Positions 35,706-44,302 of a stretch of 64,000 nt of DNA are shown one piece after another (position 1 is the stretch's first letter; every line of letters begins with the position of its first letter). Position numbers and translations under genes: made by a program. A model generated the notes under the pieces. The model saw only the letters and a program-made list of their open reading frames with translations, had not been told where the DNA came from and made no database searches. Origin of the DNA: DASSJT01 sp035691065 (GTDB taxonomy: Bacteria > Actinomycetota > Actinomycetes > Actinomycetales > Dermatophilaceae); contig DASSJT010000202.1 of assembly GCA_035691065.1 (NCBI GenBank), positions 46,896 through 110,895 of the forward strand, read 5' to 3'.

Positions 35706-36448
35706 CGATCCTCATCACGGGGGCGAGCTCGGGCCTGGGAGCGGAGATGGCGCGCCAGTTCGCCGCCCGCGGCTACGACCTGGCTCTCTGCGCTCGGCGG
35801 TTGGAGCGGCTGGAAGACCTGCGCTCGGAGATCCGGGCCACGCACCCCGGGTGCCGCGTGGAGCCGCGCACCCTCGACGTCACCGACGACGGGCAGGTGT
35901 TCGAGGTGTTCCACGCCTTCGCGGCGGACTTCGGCGCCATCGACCGGGTCGTCGTCAACGCCGGGCTCGGCAAGGGCGCGGCCCTGGGCACCGGCCGGTT
36001 CGACGCCAACCGCCAGACGGCCATGACCAACTTCGTGGGCGCGCTGGCCCAGATCGAGGCTGCGATGGAGATCTTCCGGGCGCAGCAGCGGGGGCACCTC
36101 GTGGTGATCTCCTCGATGTCGGCACTGCGCGGCATGCGCAAGAGCATGACCACGTATGCCGCGTCGAAGGCCGGTGTGGCCAGCCTCGCCGAGGGTCTGC
36201 GCTCGGAGCTGCTGGGCAAGAAGGGAATCGACGTGTCGGTCATCTACCCGGGCTACATTCGCTCGGAGATGAACGAGCACGTGGCCCAGCGGACGAGGTT
36301 CATGGTCGACACGGAGACGGGGGTGCGCGCCATGGTGGAGGCGATCGAGAAGCGCAGGGCGAAGGCCTACGTCCCGGCATGGCCCTGGGTGCCGATCAGC
36401 ATCGCCATGCGCACCATGCCCCTGTCGATCGTGCGCAAGCTCGCCTGA
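35693..36448 (+). CDS. short-chain dehydrogenase/reductase
   Basis: A 251-residue SDR with TILITGASSGLG, a variant VNAG (VVVNAGLGKG) and active-site YAASK. The true start is unclear: GTG at 35651, 35672 and 35693 and ATG at 35645 are all in frame because the start region is triplicated. I chose the last because it gives the usual short lead to the Rossmann loop. Its C-terminus (PWVPISIAMRTMPLSIVRKLA) resembles fatty-acyl or diacyl-type SDRs that associate with membranes. Confidence 0.88.
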   Translation: MNAGTILITGASSGLGAEMARQFAARGYDLALCARRLERLEDLRSEIRATHPGCRVEPRTLDVTDDGQVFEVFHAFAADFGAIDRVVVNAGLGKGAALGTGRFDANRQTAMTNFVGALAQIEAAMEIFRAQQRGHLVVISSMSALRGMRKSMTTYAASKAGVASLAEGLRSELLGKKGIDVSVIYPGYIRSEMNEHVAQRTRFMVDTETGVRAMVEAIEKRRAKAYVPAWPWVPISIAMRTMPLSIVRKLA

Positions 36449-36460
36449 GGGGTGGCGCGC

Positions 36461-37573
36461 ATGGATCGGCAGCACCGAGGGCCAACCGGCAGTGGGGCGG
36501 CGGTGGCAGGAGCCGGCGCAGTCCGAGATGAGGACGCCTTCGACGCCGCCGCGATGGCGCAGTGGCTGCGTGCGCAGGCGGGGGACCCGAACGGCCTCGA
36601 GGGCATCCCCGAGGTGCGGCAGTTCTCCGGCGGCGCATCGAACCTCACCTACCTGCTGCGGTACCCGTCGCGCGACCTCATCCTCCGCCGGCCCCCCGCA
36701 GGCCAGAAGGCCAAGAGCGCCCACGACATGGGTCGCGAGTACCGGATCCAGGCAGCGCTCCGGCCGGTGTTCCCCTACGTCCCGGAGATGGTCGCCTTCT
36801 GCGACGACGCGTCGGTCATCGGCTCGCAGTTCTACGTGATGGAGCGGCTCGACGGCACGATCCTGCGGCGCGACCTGCCGCCGGGGCTCGGCCTCGACGA
36901 GGAGGAGGTTCGTGAGCTGTGCACCCGGGCGGTCGACCTGCTCGTGCAGCTGCACCGCGTGGACCCGGGGGCGGCGGGACTGTCCGACCTGGGTCGGGGG
37001 AAGGGCTATGTCGCCCGACAGGTGGCCGGGTGGACCCAGCGCTACCGGGCGGCGAAGACCTGGAACGTCGGGTCGTTCGAGAAGGTGATGCGCTGGCTCG
37101 AGGTCAACCAGCCTGACGACGTGCGGACCTGCTTGATCCACAACGACTTCCGCTTCGACAACATCGTCCTCTCACCCGACGACCCCACCCGCCCGATCGG
37201 CCTCCTCGACTGGGAGATGGCCACGCTCGGCGACCCGCTGATGGACCTCGGGGGCGCGATGGCCTACTGGGTGCAGGCCGACGACGACTGGATGTTCCGC
37301 AGGTTCCGGCGCCAGCCGACGCACGTGCCGGGCATGATGACCCGCCGCGAGGTCGTCGACCACTACACCTCACGCATGGGCCTCTCCTTGACGCCCAAGC
37401 AGTGGGCCTTCTATGAGGTGTTCGGCCTCTTCCGCCTGGCCGTGATCGTCCAGCAGATCTACTACCGCTACCACCTCGGGCAGACCCACAACCCCGCCTT
37501 CAAGCGGTTCCACCTCGCCGTGGTCATGCTCGAGGCTCGCTGCCGCCGGATCCTCCGCAGGGCCGGATCGTGA
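36461..37573 (+). CDS. APH-family phosphotransferase, ACAD-associated
   Basis: A 370-residue kinase-fold protein. Nucleotide/catalytic motifs LIHNDFRFDNIVL and GLLDWEMATLGDPLMDL match the aminoglycoside-phosphotransferase-like domain that is fused to human ACAD10/11 and often lies beside bacterial acyl-CoA dehydrogenases. In ACAD11-type systems the kinase acts on 4-hydroxyacyl-CoA, which fits this operon; that is inference. GAGGGG 8 bases upstream favours the ATG at 36461 over a GTG at 36452. Confidence 0.88.
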   Translation: MDRQHRGPTGSGAAVAGAGAVRDEDAFDAAAMAQWLRAQAGDPNGLEGIPEVRQFSGGASNLTYLLRYPSRDLILRRPPAGQKAKSAHDMGREYRIQAALRPVFPYVPEMVAFCDDASVIGSQFYVMERLDGTILRRDLPPGLGLDEEEVRELCTRAVDLLVQLHRVDPGAAGLSDLGRGKGYVARQVAGWTQRYRAAKTWNVGSFEKVMRWLEVNQPDDVRTCLIHNDFRFDNIVLSPDDPTRPIGLLDWEMATLGDPLMDLGGAMAYWVQADDDWMFRRFRRQPTHVPGMMTRREVVDHYTSRMGLSLTPKQWAFYEVFGLFRLAVIVQQIYYRYHLGQTHNPAFKRFHLAVVMLEARCRRILRRAGS

Positions 37574-37675
37574 GCCGGTTGATGAGCCGGTTGATGAGCC
37601 GGTTGGTGAGCGCGAGGTGAGCCGGGTGGTGAGCGCGAGGTGAGCCGGATGGTGAGCCCGGGTGCGGGCCGGCGA
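37570..37675. repeat. degenerate repeat of start-like GTGAGCCGG units
   Basis: The 101-base gap between the kinase and phosphatase genes is built of about eight variants of TGAGCCGGTTGA and GTGAGCGCGAG. Each contains ATGAGC or GTGAGC, as does the true start ATGAGCGTG at 37675. Confidence 0.75.
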
Positions 37676-38364
37676 TGAGCGTGCTGCTGCTCGTGCGCCA
37701 TGGGCAGGCCTCGTTCGGCGCCAAGGACTACGACGCCTTGTCACGGGTCGGCCATGAGCAGGCCCAGGTGCTTGGTGCCGCGCTGGCTGCCCGTGGCGTC
37801 GTCCCCGTCAGGGTCGTGCGGGGAGCGATGCGCCGCCACGAGGGGACTGCGACCGAGGTCGTTGCCGCCGCCGGCTGGGACCTGGCTCCCCAGGTGGACG
37901 AAGGGTGGGACGAGTTCGACCACCAGCGGGTCATCGAGGCCCACCGGCCGGCATACCGCAACCGCACCCTCATGAAGGCCGACCTGGCCCGCACGCTCAA
38001 GCCCATGCGCGCCTTCCGGGACATGTTCGACCAGGCGGTCGCCCGTTGGGTGACAGGGGAGCATGACGGCGACTACCCGGAGTCGTTCTCCGACTTCGCT
38101 GCCCGGGTGCGGGCGGCCCTGCTGCGGACCATGGAGGGTATGCCGGACAGCGGGCTCACCGTGGTCGTCACCTCGGGCGGGCCCGTCGCGGTCGTCGCCG
38201 CGGACCTGCTGGCGGGGGATCTCTCGGCGTGGGCGCGGTTCAACCGCGTCACCGTGAACACCGGCGTCACCAAGGTCGTCTCGGGCGGAAGTGGCCTGAG
38301 CTGTGTCTCCTTCAACGACCACGCCCACCTCGACCACGACCGACGCCTGCTGACCTATCGCTGA
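37675..38364 (+). CDS. histidine phosphatase-fold protein
   Basis: A 229-residue protein of the phosphoglycerate-mutase-like family. The phospho-acceptor motif LLLVRHGQASFG (Arg8, His9) is intact, but the usual second His (THGGP) is replaced by Ser in VVVTSGGPVAVV. Members near acyl-CoA dehydrogenases share this look. The substrate may be a phosphorylated acyl intermediate made by the neighbouring kinase (inference). Confidence 0.85.
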   Translation: MSVLLLVRHGQASFGAKDYDALSRVGHEQAQVLGAALAARGVVPVRVVRGAMRRHEGTATEVVAAAGWDLAPQVDEGWDEFDHQRVIEAHRPAYRNRTLMKADLARTLKPMRAFRDMFDQAVARWVTGEHDGDYPESFSDFAARVRAALLRTMEGMPDSGLTVVVTSGGPVAVVAADLLAGDLSAWARFNRVTVNTGVTKVVSGGSGLSCVSFNDHAHLDHDRRLLTYR

Positions 38365-38396
38365 GCCCCGACTTCGACCCACCGAAAGGACCGACC

Positions 38397-39371
38397 ATGC
38401 GCGCCGCAGTGATCTCCTCGACCGAGGGACCCGCCGCCGTGACCGTCGTCGACGTCCCGGAGCCCACGCCTTCCGCAGGGCAGGCGTTGGTGGAGGTACA
38501 CCGGGCCGGTGTGACCTATCCGGAGGTCCTGCAGACCCGCGGGCTGTACCAGCTCAAGCCGCCGCTCCCGTTCGTACCTGGTTCGGAGGTCTCTGGGATC
38601 GTGGCGTCTGCGCCCGACGGGAGCGGCCTTGGGGAGGGGCAGCGGGTGGCGGCCTTTCCCGGTCTGGGCGGCTTCGCCGAGCTGGCCGCAGTCCCCGTGC
38701 CCCTGGTGCTGCCGATCCCTGACGACATGTCCCTCGACGTGGCGGCGGCCCTGCCGATGAACTACCTGACCTGCCAGTTCGCGCTCGAGCGGCGCGGCCG
38801 GCTCGAGCGCGGCGAGACCGTGCTGGTGCACGGCGCGGCTGGAGGGATCGGTACCGCGGCGACCCAGATCGCGAAGGCGCGCGGTGCTCGCGTGATCGGG
38901 GTCGTGTCCGAGGCCAGGAAGAAGCAGATGGCGCTGGACGCCGGTGCGGACGACGTGGTGCCGGTCGAGGGGTTCCTTGACGCCGTGAAGGAGCTCACCG
39001 GCGGCCGTGGAGTTGACGTGGTCGTGGACCCGGTGGGAGGTGAGCGGTTCACCGACTCGCTGCGCTCGCTGGCGCCGGAGGGGCGCCTGCTCGTCATCGG
39101 CTTCACCGGCGGCGAGATCCCAACCGTCAAGGTCAACCGGCTGCTCCTGGGCAACACGTCGGTCGTCGGCGTCAGCTGGGGCGGGTTCTGGATGCCACAC
39201 CGCCTGGACTACGTGGCGGGTCAATGGGCCGACCTGATGGCCTTGTGGGAGACGGGCGCGCTGCGACCACCGATCGGGGCGACGTTCGACCTCGCCGACG
39301 CGGCAGCGGCGATCACGGCACTGGACGAGCGCAGGGCGGTCGGCAAGATCCTCCTGCGGGTGCGCGACTGA
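38397..39371 (+). CDS. NADPH:quinone oxidoreductase-type MDR protein
   Basis: A 324-residue medium-chain reductase without zinc ligands. The nucleotide loop VLVHGAAGGIGTAATQIAKA and GGRGVDVVVDPVGGE are typical of quinone/enoyl reductases. GAAAGGA precedes the ATG. It is the last gene of the run begun by the acyl-CoA dehydrogenase, and could reduce an enoyl or enone intermediate. Confidence 0.9.
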   Translation: MRAAVISSTEGPAAVTVVDVPEPTPSAGQALVEVHRAGVTYPEVLQTRGLYQLKPPLPFVPGSEVSGIVASAPDGSGLGEGQRVAAFPGLGGFAELAAVPVPLVLPIPDDMSLDVAAALPMNYLTCQFALERRGRLERGETVLVHGAAGGIGTAATQIAKARGARVIGVVSEARKKQMALDAGADDVVPVEGFLDAVKELTGGRGVDVVVDPVGGERFTDSLRSLAPEGRLLVIGFTGGEIPTVKVNRLLLGNTSVVGVSWGGFWMPHRLDYVAGQWADLMALWETGALRPPIGATFDLADAAAAITALDERRAVGKILLRVRD

Positions 39372-39478
39372 GCCTTCGCCGGGAGGCGGGATCGCCGGCA
39401 TACGTTCTGTCCCTGTGTGTTCTGTCCTTGTGCCGGGTCTTGCTGCGAGTGCGCGGCTGCGGGCCGCATGATTGGTGG

Positions 39479-40291
39479 GTGACGACCATCGTCTTCTTCC
39501 ACGCGCACCCCGATGACGAGGTCTCGCAGACGGCGGGCACCATGGCGCGGGCGGCGGCGGAGGGCCATCGGGTGGTGACCGTCTTCGCCACCAACGGCGA
39601 GCACGGGGAGGCGCCGGACGACCTCGCATCCGGCGAGACGGTCATCGACCGGCGTCGGCGCGAAGCCGAGACGGCGGCGCGTGTCCTCGGCGTGGAGCGC
39701 ATCCACTGGCTCGGGTTCCGCGACTCCGGGATGAGCGGCTGGGAGCAGAACCAGGACCCGGCGAGCTTCTTCCAGGCAGATGTCGACGACGCGGCGAAGC
39801 GCCTGGCCCAGATCCTCGACTGGGAGCGGGCAGACGTTGTGGTGGGCTACGACTGGCACGGCAACTACGGACATCCCGACCACGTCAAGGTCCACCACGT
39901 GGCACGCCGAGCCACCGAGCTCGTGGGAGCGGGGCGGCCCAAGCTGCTCGAGTCGACCATGAACCGCGACCTCATCCGGACCATGCACCTCGGCCTCGTC
40001 GCGGCGGGCGGCCCGGTCGACTGGGACCCAGACGTGCCCATGGACGACGGCAACCCGCTCGGAGAGCCCGAGTCGGCGATCAGCCTGCAGGTTGACGTGA
40101 GCGACTTCCTCCACCTGAAGCGGACGGCCATGGAAGCCCACCGCAGCCAGGCGACGGACATCGAGTCCTTCCTGGCCCTGCCGCCCGAAGCCTTCCGGCT
40201 GGTCTTCGGAACGGAGCACTTCATCGAGTCAGGCCACCAGGACGGCGAGACCGCGATGCGCCTCGGCTGGATCCTCGACGAGTCGCCGTGA
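39479..40291 (+). CDS. PIG-L/LmbE-type deacetylase (MshB/Mca-like)
   Basis: A 270-residue zinc hydrolase. AHPDDE (residues 9-14) and GYDWHGNYGHPDH carry the metal and catalytic residues. Family members deacetylate GlcNAc-inositol in mycothiol synthesis (MshB) or cleave mycothiol conjugates (Mca); which one this is cannot be decided by eye. The GTG at 39479 gives the standard N-terminus. It overlaps an MFS transporter gene by 4 bases, which may export the product. Confidence 0.87.
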   Translation: MTTIVFFHAHPDDEVSQTAGTMARAAAEGHRVVTVFATNGEHGEAPDDLASGETVIDRRRREAETAARVLGVERIHWLGFRDSGMSGWEQNQDPASFFQADVDDAAKRLAQILDWERADVVVGYDWHGNYGHPDHVKVHHVARRATELVGAGRPKLLESTMNRDLIRTMHLGLVAAGGPVDWDPDVPMDDGNPLGEPESAISLQVDVSDFLHLKRTAMEAHRSQATDIESFLALPPEAFRLVFGTEHFIESGHQDGETAMRLGWILDESP

Positions 40292-41655
40292 CCCCACCCG
40301 ACCCGATCGCCGGCCCCTCCGTCGCCGCCACGTCGGCCGGGTCGCGAGAGGGCGCGGTCGCCGGGTCGCCCGACGCGGCTCGGGGCGTGGGGGCCAGGCA
40401 GTTCGACGGTCCGGCCGCCGACGTCCACGGCGTCCCCCAGTCGCGGTGGTTCGTGGCGGCGTTCCTCTTCGCCCAGTTCGGGCTCACCCTGATCCTGCTG
40501 GGCACGGCGGGTATCACCCTGCCCCTGCGCTACAGCGAGCTGGATCCGGCTCGCAAGGCCCAGCTGCTCGCCACCACCGCCGGAATGGGGGGCGTGGCCG
40601 TGATGGTCTCGACTCCCTTGTTCGGCCGGCTCAGCGACCGGTGCCGCTCGCGGTTCGGGATGCGCCGACCGTTCATCCTCGGCGGGGTGGCGTCCGGCGG
40701 GCTGGGGATGCTGCTCCTGTCCTCGGCGGAGACTCCGCTGGAGACCATGGCGGCCTGGGTCCTGGCCCAGATCGCGTATGCCGCCACGAGTGCCGGCATC
40801 CACGCGTTGCTCGCCGACGCCGTGCCCAGGCGAATCCGGGCGCGGGTGTCCGCGGGGTTCGGCCTGGCGGCGGGGCTCGCGACGGTCGCTGGCGGTCAGC
40901 TGGTCGACCGTCTCCCGGACAGCCCGCTGTGGTGGTTCGGGGTACCGGCGCTCATCTGCTTCACGGCGTCCGGACTGCTGGTTCTCGTGCTGCGGGACCG
41001 TCACCTCGAGGAGGCGCCGCGCCGCCCTTTGGGGGTCCGCGAGGTCGCCGCAAGCTACTGGCTGAGCCCCCGGCGCCATCCGGACTTCGCCTGGGCGTGG
41101 GTATGCCGGTTCATGGTCACCATGTCGATCCTCACCGTGGGCACGTTCATGGTCTACTTCCTGACCGACGAGCTGGGGGTCTCGCGGAGGGACGCGCCCC
41201 GGCAGGTGAGCCTCGTGCTCGCGGTCTACTTCACGGCCGGCATACTCACCACCTTGTTCTTCGGCTGGATCAGCGACCGCACCGGGCGGCGCAAGGCGAT
41301 CGTGTGGACCTCGGCGCTCTTCACCGCGGTCGGGCTAGGTCTGGCGTCCGCGGCCCCCGACCTGCGGACCTTCCTGGTGTGCATCGCGGTCGCGGGGCTG
41401 GGCCAGGGCGCGTTCGTGTCGGTGGACGTCGCGATGATGACCGAGGTGCTGCCGAGCTCTGCGGACACGGGCAAGGACCTGGGCATCCTGGCGCTGTCCT
41501 ACCTCATGCCCCAGGCCCTGCTGCCTCTGGTGACCGCCCCGCTGCTGGCCATCGGTGCGGGCGACCAGTCGAACTACCGGGCGCTCTGGGTCGGCGCTGC
41601 GGTGTTGGCCGTGGTGGGTGCGCTGGCAGTGCTGCCGATCCGCACGGTTCGCTAG
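40288..41655 (+). CDS. MFS transporter
   Basis: A 455-residue permease with about twelve membrane segments after a roughly 50-residue disordered N-terminus. The motif-A-like loops GRLSDRCRSRFGMRRP and GWISDRTGRRKA follow helices 2 and 8. It resembles the GPH/sugar-like group of MFS proteins. The GTG start overlaps the stop of the deacetylase gene, so the two are probably co-translated. Confidence 0.88.
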   Translation: MTPPDPIAGPSVAATSAGSREGAVAGSPDAARGVGARQFDGPAADVHGVPQSRWFVAAFLFAQFGLTLILLGTAGITLPLRYSELDPARKAQLLATTAGMGGVAVMVSTPLFGRLSDRCRSRFGMRRPFILGGVASGGLGMLLLSSAETPLETMAAWVLAQIAYAATSAGIHALLADAVPRRIRARVSAGFGLAAGLATVAGGQLVDRLPDSPLWWFGVPALICFTASGLLVLVLRDRHLEEAPRRPLGVREVAASYWLSPRRHPDFAWAWVCRFMVTMSILTVGTFMVYFLTDELGVSRRDAPRQVSLVLAVYFTAGILTTLFFGWISDRTGRRKAIVWTSALFTAVGLGLASAAPDLRTFLVCIAVAGLGQGAFVSVDVAMMTEVLPSSADTGKDLGILALSYLMPQALLPLVTAPLLAIGAGDQSNYRALWVGAAVLAVVGALAVLPIRTVR

Positions 41656-41714
41656 GGGCGGCGTCGCCGGAACTGCGCGCATCTGCAGCGGTGTAGTGCG
41701 TGGCCGCTCGGATA

Positions 41715-41741
41715 CCGCCAGAAGGAAGAGGGATCTGGCGG
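41715..41741. terminator. bidirectional hairpin
   Basis: CCGCCAGA and TCTGGCGG pair perfectly across an 11-base loop in the gap between the convergent MFS and VOC genes, 2 bases from the VOC stop. Confidence 0.75.
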
Positions 41742-41743
41742 GC

Positions 41744-42142
41744 TCAGGGGTTCTGCAGCACCGAGATGACATTGCCCGCCGGGTCGGTGAACCACGCGAT
41801 GTCCGGACCCATGTTGGCCTCGATGCCTCGGGCGATGCCCTTCTCGTCCTGGGGCATGCCCTCGTAGAGCTCGATGACCACCCCGCGGGAGACGAGCTCG
41901 TCCACCGCGCGGTCGATGTCGTCGACGGGGAGGTTGAGCATCGTGTAGGACGCGGGCGTGTGGTTCGGCTTGGGGTAGACCCAGATGCTGACGCCGTCGC
42001 CGAGCCCGAGCCGCAGGCCGTCGGGCTGGCGCTCCACGGTGAGGCCGAGCACGTCCCGGTAGAACGTCTCTGCTGCGTCGAGGTTGTCAACGGAGAACCC
42101 GCTGAACGGCCGCTCGCTCGCAATGGGGGTGGCTGCACTCAT
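41744..42142 (-). CDS. VOC-family glyoxalase-like protein
   Basis: A 132-residue single VOC module with SVDNLDAAETFYRDVLGLTV, MLNLPVDDIDRAVDELVSRG and FTDPAGNVISVLQ. It belongs to the dioxygenase/bleomycin-resistance superfamily; the substrate is unknown. GAGGGG precedes the ATG. It is downstream of the dienoyl-CoA reductase gene on the same strand but separated by two hairpins. Confidence 0.9.
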   Translation of the reverse strand: MSAATPIASERPFSGFSVDNLDAAETFYRDVLGLTVERQPDGLRLGLGDGVSIWVYPKPNHTPASYTMLNLPVDDIDRAVDELVSRGVVIELYEGMPQDEKGIARGIEANMGPDIAWFTDPAGNVISVLQNP

Positions 42143-42172
42143 GCCCCTCAGTCTGCCCCCACCCCCTCACGT

Positions 42173-42191
42173 TTATCGGGTTACCCGAGAA
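42173..42191. promoter_or_regulatory. TTATCGGG dyad, copy A
   Basis: TTATCGGGTTACCCGAGAA forms an 8-bp stem with one mismatch, 30 bases upstream of the VOC start. It nearly copies the hairpin at 42235-42253. It may be an operator or an attenuator for the VOC gene. Confidence 0.5.
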
Positions 42192-42234
42192 AGGTGCGCC
42201 TTCCCCCCTGTGGGAACTCGGGGTAAGTGGACCC

Positions 42235-42253
42235 TTATCGGGTCGCCCGATAA
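42235..42253 (-). terminator. TTATCGGG hairpin, copy B
   Basis: TTATCGGGTCGCCCGATAA is a perfect 8-3-8 hairpin, 15 bases past the dienoyl-CoA reductase stop. It is a good terminator candidate, and the flanking CCT/AGG extends similarity with copy A. Confidence 0.7.
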
Positions 42254-42268
42254 AGGTGGGCGGCGCGG

Positions 42269-44302
42269 TCAGAGGGAGGCGGCGAGGCGGGTGCCCTGGT
42301 CGATGGCCCGCTTGGCGTCCAGCTCGGCGGCCACGTCGGCGCCTCCGATGACGTGCGTCGGCACACCCGCCGCCTCCAGGTCCGCGACCAGGTCTCGCAC
42401 CGACTCCTGGCCGGCGCACACCACAATGGAGTCCACCTCGACGACCCGCGGGTTCTCCCGCTTCCCGCCGAACGAGATGTGCAGCCCCGCGTCGTCGATG
42501 CGCTCGTAGTTCACGCCCTTGACCTGTTCGACTCCCTTGGCCCTCAAGGCCGCTCGGTGAACCCATCCCGTCGTCCTGCCGAGCCCGCGGCCGATCGACG
42601 TGGTCTTCCTCTGCAGGAGGGTCACGGCGTGCGGCGAGGGCTCCACCCGCGGCGCGTTCAGCCCTCCTCGGTGGACGACCTCCGGCTCGACGCCCCACTC
42701 CTCCTGCCACAGGCGCAGGTCGAGAGCCGGCGACGTCCGGTTCGTGAGGAACTCGCTGACGTCGACACCGATGCCCCCGGCGCCGATCACGGCCACCCGC
42801 CGACCCAGCGTCCGCTCGCCACGCACGCACTCGGCATACGTCATGACCATCGGGTGCTCGATCCCGGGGATGCTCGGCACTCGAGGAACCACCCCGGTCG
42901 CTACCACGACGTGCCGGTAGTCGCCCGTCAGCAGCTCCTCGAGCGTGGCCCGATGCGAAAGGTGCAGCTTCACCCCCGCCGTCTCGATCAGCCGCGCGTA
43001 GTACCGGATCGTCTCGGCGAACTCCTCCTTGCCCGGGATTCGCCGCGCGAGGCCGAACTGCCCGCCGATCTCGGCCTCCGCCTCGAACAGGTCGACGTCG
43101 TGCCCCCGCTGGGCGAGCGCGGTCGCGGCTGACAGGCCCGCCGGTCCGGCTCCGACCACGGCAATGCGGAGGGTATGCCGGGTGGGCGCCAGGGTGAGCA
43201 ACGTCTCGCGGGCGGCCCGAGGGTTCACCAGGCAGGTCGCCTCCTTCTTGGCGAAGGTGTGGTCGAGGCAGGCCTGGTTGCAGGCGATGCAGGTGTTGAT
43301 CTCGTCGGCCCGGCCGGCGGCGGCCTTGGCGACCCATTCGGGATCGGCGAGCATAGGCCGGGCCATGGACACGGCGTCGGCGTCGCCGCGTGCCAGGATC
43401 GACTCGGCGACGTCTGGCATGTTGATCCGGTTGGACGCGACCACGGGGATCGCGAGCCCGGCCTGCCGCTTCAGCCGCCCGGTGATGCTGGCGAAGGCAG
43501 CGCGCGGGACCGACGTGACGATCGTGGGCACCCGGGCCTCGTGCCAGCCGATCCCTGTGTTGATGAGGGACGCCCCGGCGGCTTCGACCGCCTGGGCCAG
43601 CGCGACCGTCTCCTCCCACGTCTGGCCGTCCTCGACCAGGTCAACCATGGAGAGCCGGTAGACCACGACGAAATCCGGCCCGACGGCCTCCCGGATCGCC
43701 CGGACGACCTCGACGGGGAGGCGGCGCCGGTTCTCCGGCGACCCGCCCCACTCATCGGTGCGCCGGTTCGTGCGTGGGGCGAGGAACTGGTTGAGGAGGT
43801 ATCCCTCTGACCCCATGACCTCGACCCCGTCGTAGCCGGCCTCCCGAGCCAGCCGGGCCGCTCTGGCGAAGTCGGCGATGGTCGAGCGGATGCGGCGCTG
43901 ACTCAGTGACCAAGGGCGAAATGGGTTGATCGGAGCCTTGATTCGCGAGGCCGATACCGAAAGTGGGTGGTAAGCGTAGCGACCGGCGTGCAGGATCTGC
44001 AGGGCGATCCGTCCGCCCTCGCGATGCACGGCATCAGTGATCTGGCGGTGCCGGCGTGCCTCCCGGCGGGTCGTCATCTTCCCGGCCATCGGGTAGAGCC
44101 AGCCGCGGAGGTTCGGGGCGTACCCCCCGGTGATCATCAGGCCCACACCGCCCCGGGCCCGCTCGGCGAAGTAGGCCGCGAGCCGCGGGATGTCGCTGGC
44201 CTTGTCCTCGAGCCCGGTGTGCATGGAGCCCATCACGACGCGGTTGGGCAGTCTGACGTGGCCCAGGTCCAGCGGGGTCATCAGGTGCGGGTATGCGGTC
44301 AT
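42269..44302 (-). CDS. fadH: 2,4-dienoyl-CoA reductase-type flavoprotein
   Basis: A 677-residue enzyme with an OYE-like FMN barrel (1-330), a 4Fe-4S cluster site (Cys338, Cys341, Cys345, Cys357) and an FAD/NAD(P) domain (VVGAGPAGL near 382-390 and VIGAGGIG further on). The layout fits FadH, which removes double bonds from unsaturated acyl-CoA with NADPH, but related N-demethylases and enoate reductases share it. AGGAG precedes the ATG at 44302, which overlaps the stop of the PadR gene by 4 bases. Confidence 0.88.
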   Translation of the reverse strand: MTAYPHLMTPLDLGHVRLPNRVVMGSMHTGLEDKASDIPRLAAYFAERARGGVGLMITGGYAPNLRGWLYPMAGKMTTRREARRHRQITDAVHREGGRIALQILHAGRYAYHPLSVSASRIKAPINPFRPWSLSQRRIRSTIADFARAARLAREAGYDGVEVMGSEGYLLNQFLAPRTNRRTDEWGGSPENRRRLPVEVVRAIREAVGPDFVVVYRLSMVDLVEDGQTWEETVALAQAVEAAGASLINTGIGWHEARVPTIVTSVPRAAFASITGRLKRQAGLAIPVVASNRINMPDVAESILARGDADAVSMARPMLADPEWVAKAAAGRADEINTCIACNQACLDHTFAKKEATCLVNPRAARETLLTLAPTRHTLRIAVVGAGPAGLSAATALAQRGHDVDLFEAEAEIGGQFGLARRIPGKEEFAETIRYYARLIETAGVKLHLSHRATLEELLTGDYRHVVVATGVVPRVPSIPGIEHPMVMTYAECVRGERTLGRRVAVIGAGGIGVDVSEFLTNRTSPALDLRLWQEEWGVEPEVVHRGGLNAPRVEPSPHAVTLLQRKTTSIGRGLGRTTGWVHRAALRAKGVEQVKGVNYERIDDAGLHISFGGKRENPRVVEVDSIVVCAGQESVRDLVADLEAAGVPTHVIGGADVAAELDAKRAIDQGTRLAASL

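Noticed and set aside
35504..37141. 545-codon open frame on the minus strand
   Set aside because: It lies opposite clear SDR and kinase genes and its sequence is Arg/His/Pro-rich with no family pattern, as GC-rich antisense frames often are.
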